Below are positions 53,081-61,663 of a stretch of DNA of 64,000 nucleotides, piece after piece. Origin of the DNA: Leptolyngbya sp. NIES-2104. GTDB lineage: Bacteria > Cyanobacteriota > Cyanobacteriia > Leptolyngbyales > Leptolyngbyaceae. The notes under the pieces were generated by a model. That model saw only the letters and a list, made by a program, of their open reading frames with translations. It was not told the origin of the DNA and made no database searches. The position numbers were made by a program, and so were the translations under genes. Within the stretch, counting starts at the first letter, position 1. Each line of letters begins with the position of its first letter. The stretch lies in contig NZ_BBWW01000001.1 of NCBI RefSeq assembly GCF_001485215.1, forward strand, positions 2,108,001 through 2,172,000, read 5' to 3'.

Positions 53081-54127
53081 TTATTCAAACACGACACGAG
53101 CATTACCGAGTCCCCGCGATCGCAACAATCCCGCCCGACGTTCTGCCACTTCTGGAGTGGTATAGCTGCCTGCGTTGACAAAATCGCCCAAGCGCGACTG
53201 TCTCGGAACCGCATTCGGAATCACATCTTGAATGCGATTGAGTTCAACGGTGTTACGGAATGGAATCACCACAACATAGCGGCGGGTATTTTGTGGAGTT
53301 TGACCATTTTCCCCGCTTCCGCCTGCCACTCCGAGCGCCGCTAATGTCTGACGGTCAGCTACCCCAGTCGGAGGTAATCCTTGCGCCTGTTGGAAGCTTG
53401 CGAGGGCTTGCTGAGTCTGAGTGCCAAAATAGCCTGTCACCGGAACCGGGTAACCCAGTCGATTCAGTTGTCGCTGAAGTTCAGATACTCGCGGACCTTG
53501 ATCGCCAAATTGCAGTCCAACGACTCCTGGGAGTGTCGTCGGTGGGACTGCTCCACCCGCGAGCGCAGTGTAAACCGCATCATCGACAACACCCGTTTGA
53601 GGCAGACCCCGATCGCTTTGCAATTGAAGGACAGCAGTGCGGGTGTCCGGACCAAATACACCATCGATCGTGCCGTAGTAGTATCCTTGCGCTTGTAGCT
53701 GGGTTTGGAGTTGTTGGACTCCCGGACCACGATCGCCTAACTGTAAAGGTTCTCCAAACTGCGCCGATCCGGTTCCTGTCGTGGGATTGCCAAGTCCAAA
53801 AGCGCGATAAGTGTCCGCTCCGACGACTCCATCGGCGGTAATTCCGCGCTGTTGTTGGCATTGAATGACTGCATCACGAGTTTGAGAACCAAAAAATCCG
53901 GTCGCTGAACCGTCGAAACAGCCTAATGCTCTAAGGCGCTCTTGTAACTCGGTAACGGCAGTACCCGAATCACCTTCGCGTAACACTAATTGAGCGTAGG
54001 CAGAAGAAGCAAATCCAACAATGGCGCATCCTACCATTGCACTCAGCAGTTGAATGCTTCGTCTGCGGATACGCGATCGATCATCGGGGGCTGGAGTGGC
54101 GAGATGCAGGGTTGCGATCGTGTCCAT
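53081..54127 (-). CDS. Peptidoglycan-binding protein with SPOR-like tail, convergent with furA (alr1690-like)
   Basis: A 348-residue exported protein. The signal-peptide-like start is LLSAMVGCAIVGFASSAYAQL. Three peptidoglycan-binding (PG_binding_1) repeats follow (LREGDSGTAVTELQERLRAL; LGDRGPGVQQLQTQLQAQGY; FGDQGPRVSELQRQLNRLGY), then a Gly/Asn/Gln linker and a C-terminal region (RRYVVVIPFRNTVELNRIQD; GLLRSRGLGNARVVFE) like a SPOR domain. The position opposite furA, with sigC upstream, matches what I recall of alr1690 in Anabaena PCC 7120, where the transcript reads through as antisense to furA. Confidence 0.85.
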   Translation of the reverse strand: MDTIATLHLATPAPDDRSRIRRRSIQLLSAMVGCAIVGFASSAYAQLVLREGDSGTAVTELQERLRALGCFDGSATGFFGSQTRDAVIQCQQQRGITADGVVGADTYRAFGLGNPTTGTGSAQFGEPLQLGDRGPGVQQLQTQLQAQGYYYGTIDGVFGPDTRTAVLQLQSDRGLPQTGVVDDAVYTALAGGAVPPTTLPGVVGLQFGDQGPRVSELQRQLNRLGYPVPVTGYFGTQTQQALASFQQAQGLPPTGVADRQTLAALGVAGGSGENGQTPQNTRRYVVVIPFRNTVELNRIQDVIPNAVPRQSRLGDFVNAGSYTTPEVAERRAGLLRSRGLGNARVVFE

Positions 54128-54371
54128 ATTTTTCTGAGCAATGTTTTTGAAGAAGAGTACAATGGGGGATTTCTCCTTAAAAATATATTACCCAGGTGAC
54201 GTTTTACAAGGATAAGTCCAGAACCAGTCCCTCACAGCCCCGGATTTCTACCATTAGATCTATATCGGAAGTCAGAGCGCAGATGTTACCGACGCGAACT
54301 AAAATCCTTTGAAAGATTGCTCTCAAGTCTGTTTTCGCGCAACTGATCCGGATCTTTAGTTAGGTATCACT

Positions 54372-55733
54372 ATGGGTTTCCCGAAATCTTCAGATTATTC
54401 AGAGTCGATCGCTGCAAATGCGTCTTCTGAAGAGTCTGCAAGTCCGAAGACTGCTTTATCGATGATCGACGCAGTAGCGCTGATCGTAGGAATTGTAATT
54501 GGAGCGGGCATTTTTGAGACTCCTGCTCTAGTGGCATCCAACACAGGCACAAATTTCACCGTGTTGTTTGCCTGGATTATTGGTGGAGTTGTTTCTCTGA
54601 TTGGGGCGCTGTGTTATGCAGAACTCGCCACCACCTATCCGCATGTGGGCGGCAATTATTATTACTTGCAGCGGGCTTATGGAAATTCGATCGCGTTTTT
54701 GTTCGCTTGGGCAAGAATGACGGTTGTGCAAACAGGATCGATCGCTTTACTCGGATATGTCTTTGGCGATTATGCGTCTGAGATTTTGCCGTTGGGAAGC
54801 TATTCGGGCGCGATTTATGCAGCAGGTGCGATCGTCCTTTTCACCCTGATTAACATTCTGGGACTCAGACAAGGAAAAGGGGTTCAGAACTGGCTAACGG
54901 CTGCAAAAATTTTAGGATTAATTCTTGTAATTTTGGCAGGTCTGACCCATTCAGGAAGCGCCGCACCTCAAGCCGCTACTGAATCGCCAATCTCAACAAA
55001 TTGGGGCATGGCAATGATTTTTGTGCTGTTGTCTTATGGCGGATGGAATGAAGCGGCTTACATTTCAGCCGAGATTCGCAATCCGAACCGGAACATTGCT
55101 CGATCGCTCTTTTGGGGCATCGGAATTATTGCGGCAATCTATATCGCGATTAATTTTGCCTATCTCCAAGGCTTGGGAGTCAACGGAATGGCGAATTCGT
55201 CAGCGGTCGCGGCGGATTTGATGCGAAATGCCTACGGACAGCCGGGAGTCGTGTTTATTAGCTTGCTGGTTGCCATTTCCGCGTTGGGTGCTCTAAATGC
55301 AACTGTATTGACGGGAGCGCGAACTAACTACGCGCTAGGGCAAGATTTCAAAGTGTTCGGCTTTATGGGAAGCTGGCAGGGTGAAAAGAATTCGCCAATT
55401 CCAGCCTTGTTGCTTCAAGGTGCGATCGCGCTTTTGCTCGTCGGACTGGGAGCCTGGCAGCGAAAAGGTTTTGAAACCATGGTCGATTATACGGCTCCGG
55501 TGTTTTGGTTCTTTTTCTTGCTGGTGGGCTTTTCGCTGATCATTATGCGTTTTAAGGAGCCGAATCGATCGAGTGCATTTCGGGTGCCGTTTTATCCGAT
55601 TACACCGATTTTGTTCTGTGGCATCTGCGGATTTTTGTTGTATTCCAGTTTGGTGTATGTCACCACTGGCGCGATCGCAGGTGTGATTGTTTTGGCTCTG
55701 GGGATTCCGGTTTTACTTTGGCAGCGTCGATAG
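54372..55733 (+). CDS. APC-family amino acid permease
   Basis: A 453-residue inner-membrane transporter with 12 hydrophobic segments. The N-terminal APC signature is MIDAVALIVGIVIGAGIFETPALVA, with later GGNYYYLQRAYGNSIAFLFAW and VFISLLVAISALGALNA. The substrate is likely an amino acid but cannot be specified. A leader of about 60 Ser/Ala-rich residues precedes the first helix. The lipoprotein methyltransferase gene follows 13 bases after the stop, so they may be one transcript. The 244-base upstream spacer holds no gene. Confidence 0.88.
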   Translation: MGFPKSSDYSESIAANASSEESASPKTALSMIDAVALIVGIVIGAGIFETPALVASNTGTNFTVLFAWIIGGVVSLIGALCYAELATTYPHVGGNYYYLQRAYGNSIAFLFAWARMTVVQTGSIALLGYVFGDYASEILPLGSYSGAIYAAGAIVLFTLINILGLRQGKGVQNWLTAAKILGLILVILAGLTHSGSAAPQAATESPISTNWGMAMIFVLLSYGGWNEAAYISAEIRNPNRNIARSLFWGIGIIAAIYIAINFAYLQGLGVNGMANSSAVAADLMRNAYGQPGVVFISLLVAISALGALNATVLTGARTNYALGQDFKVFGFMGSWQGEKNSPIPALLLQGAIALLLVGLGAWQRKGFETMVDYTAPVFWFFFLLVGFSLIIMRFKEPNRSSAFRVPFYPITPILFCGICGFLLYSSLVYVTTGAIAGVIVLALGIPVLLWQRR

Positions 55734-55746
55734 TGATTGAGGAGAA

Positions 55747-56373
55747 ATGAAAATGATTGTTCGTCCTTTGGTGATGACGGTTGGAATTTTAGGTTTGATG
55801 GTAGCGGGTTGTTCGCAATCTCCGACTGCAACAGCGGACGCTCCCACGACTCAGGCACAGAGTCCTGCTCCAGCAACTCAGGCTGAAAGTCCAACACCGC
55901 AGTTAGATGTGCCATATGTGCCGACTCCAGAGCCTGTTGTCGATGCGATGCTGAAAGTGGCAAAGGTCGGTAAGAACGATGTGCTGCTGGATCTCGGTAG
56001 TGGAGATGGACGGATTCCGATTACAGCAGCGAAGCGGTTTGGAACCCGTGGATTTGGAGTGGATATTGATCCGGAGCGGATTAAGGAAGCGAATGCGAGT
56101 GCGAAAAAAGAGGGTGTAACGGATTTAGTGCAGTTCGCTCAGCAAGATTTGTTCAAAACGGATCTGACGAAGGCAACGGTGATCACGTTGTACTTGCTGC
56201 CGAGAATTAATCTTCAGTTGCGTCCTAGCTTGTTGAAGCTAAAACCGGGAACGCGGATTGTGTCTCATGCGTTTGATATGGGCGATTGGAAACCGGATCA
56301 GACGGTGAGCGTGAATGGAACGAATGTTTATTTCTGGACAGTTCCGAAGACGATTCCGCCGAATTTGAAATAG
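55747..56373 (+). CDS. Methyltransferase-like lipoprotein
   Basis: A 208-residue protein. The N-terminus is a lipoprotein signal (VMTVGILGLMVAGCSQSP; cleavage before Cys) with a Pro/Thr/Ala-rich linker. The rest is a class I methyltransferase fold: VVDAMLKVAKVGKNDVLLDL, SAM motif LDLGSGDGRIPI, then DIDPERIKEA and FAQQDLFK. SAM is not known in the periplasm, so either the domain is repurposed or the export signal is not used. Similar lipid-anchored methyltransferase-like proteins occur in cyanobacteria, and their function is unknown. Confidence 0.78.
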   Translation: MKMIVRPLVMTVGILGLMVAGCSQSPTATADAPTTQAQSPAPATQAESPTPQLDVPYVPTPEPVVDAMLKVAKVGKNDVLLDLGSGDGRIPITAAKRFGTRGFGVDIDPERIKEANASAKKEGVTDLVQFAQQDLFKTDLTKATVITLYLLPRINLQLRPSLLKLKPGTRIVSHAFDMGDWKPDQTVSVNGTNVYFWTVPKTIPPNLK

Positions 56374-56411
56374 TTGGAGAGGGGTAGGTGAGGATATTTA
56401 CCTCTCTTTGA

Positions 56412-56609
56412 TGTGAATTCGGTGATTTCTGCGCTTCGTTGTTTATCCACCCCGGAATGAAATTCGGGGCTAACGGTGCGAAGTCCCTTCAGGACTGCAA
56501 GCCTTATGTTTATTCGTCTTCAGTCCCCTTCAGTGGACTTCGTTCGACTAGCCCCGAATTCCATTCCGGAGCGAGCTGAAATCGAAGCGAGAAACTCATT
56601 GAATTCACG
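56412..56609. repeat. Palindromic element copy 7 (CCCCGGAAT subfamily)
   Basis: The terminal pair tgtgaattc (56412-56420) / gaattcacg (56601-56609) is almost perfect. Inner pairs are gatttctgcgcttcg / cgaagcgagaaac. The cores CCCCGGAATGAAATTCGGGG and CCCCGAATTCCATTCCGGAG enclose gtgcgaagtcccttcaggac and agtccccttcagtggact. It lies between the convergent methyltransferase and the unknown 283-residue gene. Confidence 0.9.
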
Positions 56610-56613
56610 CTTT

Positions 56614-57465
56614 TTAAACTGAAACTTCATAGTTCACAGTCCCAAGCCAAGGGGCTTGGGGTTGTTGATAAGGCTTGAATTTTAAGGGTGCAAGATTGCC
56701 TTTTCGGATGAGGTGCGACATGAAATGCAGCGAACCTTGAAGCAGATCAGCACTCAGTAAGTCTCGCTCTGGAGTCGATCGCAGTTTTTGAGTAAATGAT
56801 TTCATGATTTGTTTCAGCCGTCCTGCATTCTGTGAAAGTTCCAGATAGGCAAACGTTGCATTCCGAATTTCTGCTTCGATTTTGGCGGGATTGGTTAGCG
56901 TTTGATTCTCGAAGATGCCGTTAAACCGTTGCTGAATAAAGGTTTTTACATGATCTGAATACGGTTTAGCGTGATATTGCTGTATGGCTTCAGAAAGCCG
57001 AATTTGCTGAGTTTGATTGATCATTTCTCCAACTGTCCAAGCTGCAATATTAGCGGAATGATCTGAATCGGGAGCAAAGCGATCGAGTGCTTCCGCCAGC
57101 GATTTCAAGTGACCAGGAGTTGCGCGATAAAGCTCGATCGCTGATCCAATATCGCCCGCCCAAGAGGTATGATCACCTGTCCAACGAGCAAAGTCCGACC
57201 ATTGCAGACCGGGTTGATTAATTTGATCGGAAAGTGCGGCGACGAAATGCCCGAAATCAGTCAGTTCGCCTGCAAATACAATATTTTGATCTAATTTGGC
57301 TTCGACAAAGGGTTGCTCGAATCCGGTAACGATCGTCCAAGCTTTCGTTGTGTAGCTTGGTTTGGTATATCCGCGTAATCGATTCGTAATCTCGTAAGCT
57401 GAGGCATCTGGATGTAATTGTTCAAAACTGCGGATGAATTCCAAAACGCTTGAGAAGTCTGTCAT
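56614..57465 (-). CDS. Hypothetical protein, unrecognised
   Basis: A 283-residue soluble, acidic-to-neutral protein with no signal peptide or membrane segment. It contains SFEQLHPDASAYEITNRLRG near the start, the Trp-rich segment WSDFARWTGDHTSWAGDIGS near residue 100, and a helical C-terminal half ending LKFKPYQQPQAPWLGTVNYE. I do not recognise the family. It reads as an intact gene on the minus strand, and a palindromic element ends five bases beyond its stop. Confidence 0.7.
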   Translation of the reverse strand: MTDFSSVLEFIRSFEQLHPDASAYEITNRLRGYTKPSYTTKAWTIVTGFEQPFVEAKLDQNIVFAGELTDFGHFVAALSDQINQPGLQWSDFARWTGDHTSWAGDIGSAIELYRATPGHLKSLAEALDRFAPDSDHSANIAAWTVGEMINQTQQIRLSEAIQQYHAKPYSDHVKTFIQQRFNGIFENQTLTNPAKIEAEIRNATFAYLELSQNAGRLKQIMKSFTQKLRSTPERDLLSADLLQGSLHFMSHLIRKGNLAPLKFKPYQQPQAPWLGTVNYEVSV

Positions 57466-57528
57466 AACATTAAAAAAATACTGCGCCTAGATTTAGACAC
57501 AGTATCCGATTAAGATGCTACGGAAGAA

Positions 57529-58068
57529 CTATCCTCGCAGTTTTTGGGTCGCTTCGACCAAACTTTGAGCAAACGCATCAAACCGCTTCGACAGTCCTTC
57601 ATCGAGCAATTTACCGTCTTCGCTAAATGCCTTCCAAGCCTGCCCGACAGCAATCTGTTCAGGAATCGTCCAAGCGTGAATCCAGCGGAGAATCACTCGT
57701 AAATCATTCAGCGAATTATTGTTCGATTGACCACCCAAAACGCTAATCACACCTGTGACTTTTCCGGTGAATTCTTCAAATCCCATCAAGTCGAGTGCAT
57801 TCTTCAAAACACCGCTCACACTGCCGTGATACTCCGGAGTTGCTAAAACGATCGCATCCGCTTCACTCACTGCCTGTTTGAGCTTGGCAACCCCTGGATC
57901 ATCCGGATATTCGTCGCTACCATCACAGAAGGGCAGGTTTAGCGATCGTAAATCCAAGATCTCGACTTCCGCGCCCAATGCAGCAACGCGATCGATCGCA
58001 ACCTTGAGCGCTTGCTGACTATACGAACCGGGTCTTAAACTTCCAGCGATGCCAACTACTTTGACCAT
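57529..58068 (-). CDS. NADPH-dependent FMN reductase family protein
   Basis: A 179-residue flavodoxin-fold enzyme that reduces FMN or quinone-like substrates with NAD(P)H (family role). It shows GIAGSLRPGSYSQQALK for the phosphate loop and TPEYHGSVSGVLKNALDLM for the flavin site. I start at the ATG at 58068 (MVKVVGIAGS), where the family begins; the longer frame adds 14 noisy residues. The physiological substrate is unknown. Confidence 0.88.
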   Translation of the reverse strand: MVKVVGIAGSLRPGSYSQQALKVAIDRVAALGAEVEILDLRSLNLPFCDGSDEYPDDPGVAKLKQAVSEADAIVLATPEYHGSVSGVLKNALDLMGFEEFTGKVTGVISVLGGQSNNNSLNDLRVILRWIHAWTIPEQIAVGQAWKAFSEDGKLLDEGLSKRFDAFAQSLVEATQKLRG

Positions 58069-58189
58069 TGGGCTGATTCCTTGGAAACGATATGCTATCA
58101 TCATAGACAAAACAAACTCGTAATGACTACGCCTTAAGCAGGAATCTCTACTACAAAGGTTCGGTTAGAAAAAATTAGGAGTACGTTCG

Positions 58190-59992
58190 ATGACACAGGC
58201 GATTGAACTCACACAGCTCGACAATCCGCAAGAATGGGATTTGTCTGATCTCTACAAAGGCTTTGATGATCCGCGACTGACTCAGGATCTCGACTCATTG
58301 CAAACTGAAGCCGCAGAATTTCGCGAGTCGTTTCGCGGCAAGGTAAAAGACTTGAGCGCGGAACAATTAGCGACGTGCTTTAAGACGTTAGAAACCATTT
58401 CTGAAAAATCAGGCTATCTCTACGCATTCCCGTCTCTAATCTTTAGTGCTGACACCCGCAACACCGAAGCGAAACAATTCCTCGACAAAGTGATGGAAGC
58501 GCTCACGAGTGTTGAGAATCAATTATTGTTCTTTGACCTCGAACTTCAGAAATTAGAGGCAGCGAAGTTTGAAGAACTGCAAAAAGCCTCAGTGCTTTCT
58601 GACTATCAGCATTATCTCAATCGAATTGCAAAGTATCGCCCTCACACACTATCTGAAGAAGTTGAACAGACTCGAAATCAAGACAGTTTGACGGGAAGAC
58701 AAGCCTTTATTCAACTGCGATCGATTCATCTAGGTGAACAAGAATACGAACCTGTCACGACTCCCGACGGTCGCACAGTCAACACTGAATCTGAGCTAAG
58801 CGCATTACTCTATCATCCCGACCCGGAGATCCGCACCGCCGGCTACCAATCGGTTCGTAAAGTGATGCAGCAGCACAATTCGCTGTATAGCTACATCATG
58901 AACACGGTCGCGCAAGATCACAAGGTTGAAAACCAGATGCGCGACTATGAATCCACCTTGCAAAAGCAGCTTTTAGTTGATGAAGTGTCTGAGCCTGTGT
59001 TTAGAGCGATCATGTCGGGAACTGGCGATCGCTTTGACCTGTTCCAACGCTACTACACATTAAAAGGTCAAGCACTCGGACAAAAGATTCGCACCGCTGA
59101 TCTTTATGCTCCTTGGACAACCGAAGCCGCTCCGCCTGTCACTTATAAATCAGGTGTTGAGACTTTACTTGCAGCACTAGATCAGTTCGATCCGAACTAT
59201 GCTCGACGGGCAGAAGAATTCTTCCTCAAAAACTGGGTTGATGCGAAAGTTCGTCCAGGTAAGCGTGGAGGTGCATTCTGTTCCTACACTTACGGCAAAC
59301 ATAGTTATCTCTTGATGTCGTATACCGATGATTACAATTCGTTGTTTACCCTAGCACACGAGATGGGTCACGGATTGCACTTTGCTTGGATTGACGATCG
59401 ACAAACTTATTTCAACAGTAACCCGCCAATGGTACTGGCTGAAATTGCTTCAACTTTTAATGAATTGCTATTGCTCGATTATCTATTGAAGCAAGCGAAA
59501 GAGGATAAATCACTGACGAAATCACTGATTACACGGCAGCTTGAGGATCAGTTAAATCTATTGTTCCGACAAAGCACGATCAGCCGATTGGAACTGGCAA
59601 TTCACGATCGAGCCGCTCAAGGTAGCTTTGATCATACGTTCGTCAACGAAGAATGGATGAAACTGTATCAAACTCTGTGCGGTGATGCGGTTGAAGTGCT
59701 ACCTGAACATCAGTATGATTGGGCACGAATTGGACATATCTATTTCAAGCCATATTACTGTTACCAGTACACAGCATCGAACATTGTGAGCCTTGCCTGC
59801 TATCAGAAGTATCTCGAAGTTGGGAAAGACTTCATTCCTGGCTATTTGGAGCTTCTAGCGGCTGGTGGCAGCTTAGATCAAGTAGAAGCACTTCGTCGAT
59901 ATGTGGGTGTGGACATTGAAGATCCAGCCACCATTCGAGGTGCATTAACTTACGTTGAGAAGTTGCTAGACCAATTGCAGGCGAGTCTGTAA
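58190..59992 (+). CDS. pepF: Oligoendopeptidase F (M3 metallopeptidase)
   Basis: Cytoplasmic zinc peptidase of short peptides. An N-terminal helical lobe is followed by the M3 domain with zinc motif LAHEMGHGLHFAW (HExxH) and the third ligand Glu in MVLAEIASTFNELLLLDYL. The 600-residue length fits the PepF family. A ribosome site (aggag) precedes the ATG. It is followed by a terminator shared with convergent glgA. Confidence 0.93.
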   Translation: MTQAIELTQLDNPQEWDLSDLYKGFDDPRLTQDLDSLQTEAAEFRESFRGKVKDLSAEQLATCFKTLETISEKSGYLYAFPSLIFSADTRNTEAKQFLDKVMEALTSVENQLLFFDLELQKLEAAKFEELQKASVLSDYQHYLNRIAKYRPHTLSEEVEQTRNQDSLTGRQAFIQLRSIHLGEQEYEPVTTPDGRTVNTESELSALLYHPDPEIRTAGYQSVRKVMQQHNSLYSYIMNTVAQDHKVENQMRDYESTLQKQLLVDEVSEPVFRAIMSGTGDRFDLFQRYYTLKGQALGQKIRTADLYAPWTTEAAPPVTYKSGVETLLAALDQFDPNYARRAEEFFLKNWVDAKVRPGKRGGAFCSYTYGKHSYLLMSYTDDYNSLFTLAHEMGHGLHFAWIDDRQTYFNSNPPMVLAEIASTFNELLLLDYLLKQAKEDKSLTKSLITRQLEDQLNLLFRQSTISRLELAIHDRAAQGSFDHTFVNEEWMKLYQTLCGDAVEVLPEHQYDWARIGHIYFKPYYCYQYTASNIVSLACYQKYLEVGKDFIPGYLELLAAGGSLDQVEALRRYVGVDIEDPATIRGALTYVEKLLDQLQASL

Positions 59993-59997
59993 CACAG

Positions 59998-60025
59998 AAA
60001 AGCCTCCGAATTTGGAGGCTTTTTG
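59998..60025. terminator. Bidirectional terminator between pepF and glgA
   Basis: aaaaagcctcc (59998-60008) pairs with ggaggcttttt (60015-60025), loop gaattt. A- and T-runs flank the stem, so it can act for both convergent genes. Confidence 0.9.
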
Positions 60026-60029
60026 CTGT

Positions 60030-61508
60030 TTAATCCTTGTGACGAATGCGATTGTACAATGCCACATACTCTTTCGCTGGATCTTTCCAAGAGTAGTCGT
60101 ATTTCATCCCCTGAATCGCTAACTGATTGAAGATTTTCCGATTCTGTCCCCACAGATCAAACGCTCTGGTCATGCCCGATTCTAGAGCAACATTGTCCGA
60201 TTCGTAGAAGACAAAACCATTGCGCTCTTCAGGTGGATGAGCCTGATCATAGTCATGATCAAACACGGTATTGACTAATCCACCAACCCCCCGCACGATC
60301 GGGACTGTTCCATACTTCAAAGCAATCACCTGTGTTAGTCCACAAGGCTCGAAGTTACTCGGAACTACGATCATATCTGAACCTGCGTAGATTAAATGCG
60401 ATAGTTCCTCGTTAAATCCAAGCTCGATATGACAGTCTGGATTGTTGTTGAGGAACTCTTTTTCGTGCCTGAACCATTTGTCGATCGCGCTTTCCGTCGC
60501 TGATCCCAATAACACGAACTGTCCGCCTCGTTCTAGCGTGTAGTACATCGCATGATGAACGAGATGAACACCTTTTTGATCATCTAAGCGACCGATAAAA
60601 CATACGATCGGCTTATTTTCTTCTCTCAACAACAACCGTTCTCGGAGTGCTTTGGTGTTGTAGTGTTTTTGCTCAAAGCTTTCAGCAGAATAGTGATAAG
60701 GAAGATATCGATCGTTTTCTGGATTCCAAAAGCCATAGTCAATTCCGTTAAGAATACCTATGAACTTATCTTGATGTAGCTCTAAGGTATGTCCTAAACC
60801 ATAGCTAACATCAGTATGGCGAGCTTCCCAAGCATGATGAGGCGAAACTGTGTTCACTGCATTCGCGTAGACAATTCCACCTTTCATGAAGTTGATCGAG
60901 AACGGATTGAAATTGTCTCTTAGCTTGTCATAGTTAAAGTAGTATTCAGGTCGTCTTAGCTGTGTGGCTTCTAAGATATCTGAACCACCATAGCCTTGAT
61001 GTTTGAAATTGTGAATGCTGTAGCAAACGCGCTGATTTGCCATTCCGTGATACTTATAAATCTCATACAGCATCACCGGAACTAACCCAGTCTGCCAGTC
61101 GTGACAATGAATCACATCCGGTCGCTTATTACTTTGCAGTAAGAACTCTAATGCTGCCTTACTAAAGAAAGCAAACCGCATATTGTCATCGTTGCAGCCG
61201 TAGTAACATCCTCGATCGAAGAAAAAATCATCGGTATGCGGCTCAATGAAGAAGCACATTTGCCCATGTACCCAACCGCAGTAGACTGAACAATGCACCC
61301 AGCTATCATACCAAGGCACATATAAATCTTTGTAAGCGTCGTGCAGTCCCCAAATGTGGTCGTACCGCATACAGTCATACTTCGGCAGAATCACTTCGAC
61401 ACAATGCCCTTGACTCTCCAGTTCTCGACTCAGACCGTAGACGACATCTCCTAATCCTCCAGCTTTAATTACCGGGGCGCATTCGGAGGCAATTTGCACG
61501 ATGTACAT
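60030..61508 (-). CDS. glgA: Glycogen synthase, GlgA2 type
   Basis: Extends alpha-1,4-glucan from ADP-glucose, glycosyltransferase family 5. The N-terminal start MYIVQIASECAPVIKAGGLG holds the K-x-GGLGD ADP-glucose site and is the form I associate with the second cyanobacterial synthase (GlgA2). The C-terminal donor-site region is PSNFEPCGLTQVIALKYGT. I use the ATG at 61508; the longer frame from 61556 adds a non-conserved lead. It is divergent from a GH57 gene, also glucan-related. Confidence 0.92.
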   Translation of the reverse strand: MYIVQIASECAPVIKAGGLGDVVYGLSRELESQGHCVEVILPKYDCMRYDHIWGLHDAYKDLYVPWYDSWVHCSVYCGWVHGQMCFFIEPHTDDFFFDRGCYYGCNDDNMRFAFFSKAALEFLLQSNKRPDVIHCHDWQTGLVPVMLYEIYKYHGMANQRVCYSIHNFKHQGYGGSDILEATQLRRPEYYFNYDKLRDNFNPFSINFMKGGIVYANAVNTVSPHHAWEARHTDVSYGLGHTLELHQDKFIGILNGIDYGFWNPENDRYLPYHYSAESFEQKHYNTKALRERLLLREENKPIVCFIGRLDDQKGVHLVHHAMYYTLERGGQFVLLGSATESAIDKWFRHEKEFLNNNPDCHIELGFNEELSHLIYAGSDMIVVPSNFEPCGLTQVIALKYGTVPIVRGVGGLVNTVFDHDYDQAHPPEERNGFVFYESDNVALESGMTRAFDLWGQNRKIFNQLAIQGMKYDYSWKDPAKEYVALYNRIRHKD

Positions 61509-61663
61509 TTGTATCCCCTTACTTAACAAAAATTCATTTTTGATGTCTTTATTCAATATGCAAGCCTGCTTTTTTGCAAGAGGAATCTCAATTCTGTCTT
61601 AAAACTTAAACCCGCTCTCAGAACGTCCGATCTATATTTGAGCCATAGATTCAGGCAATTTTC

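Noticed and set aside
53260-53841. 193-residue + strand frame opposite the peptidoglycan-binding gene
   Set aside because: Shadow of a gene with clear PG-binding repeats and a signal peptide. No family is recognisable.
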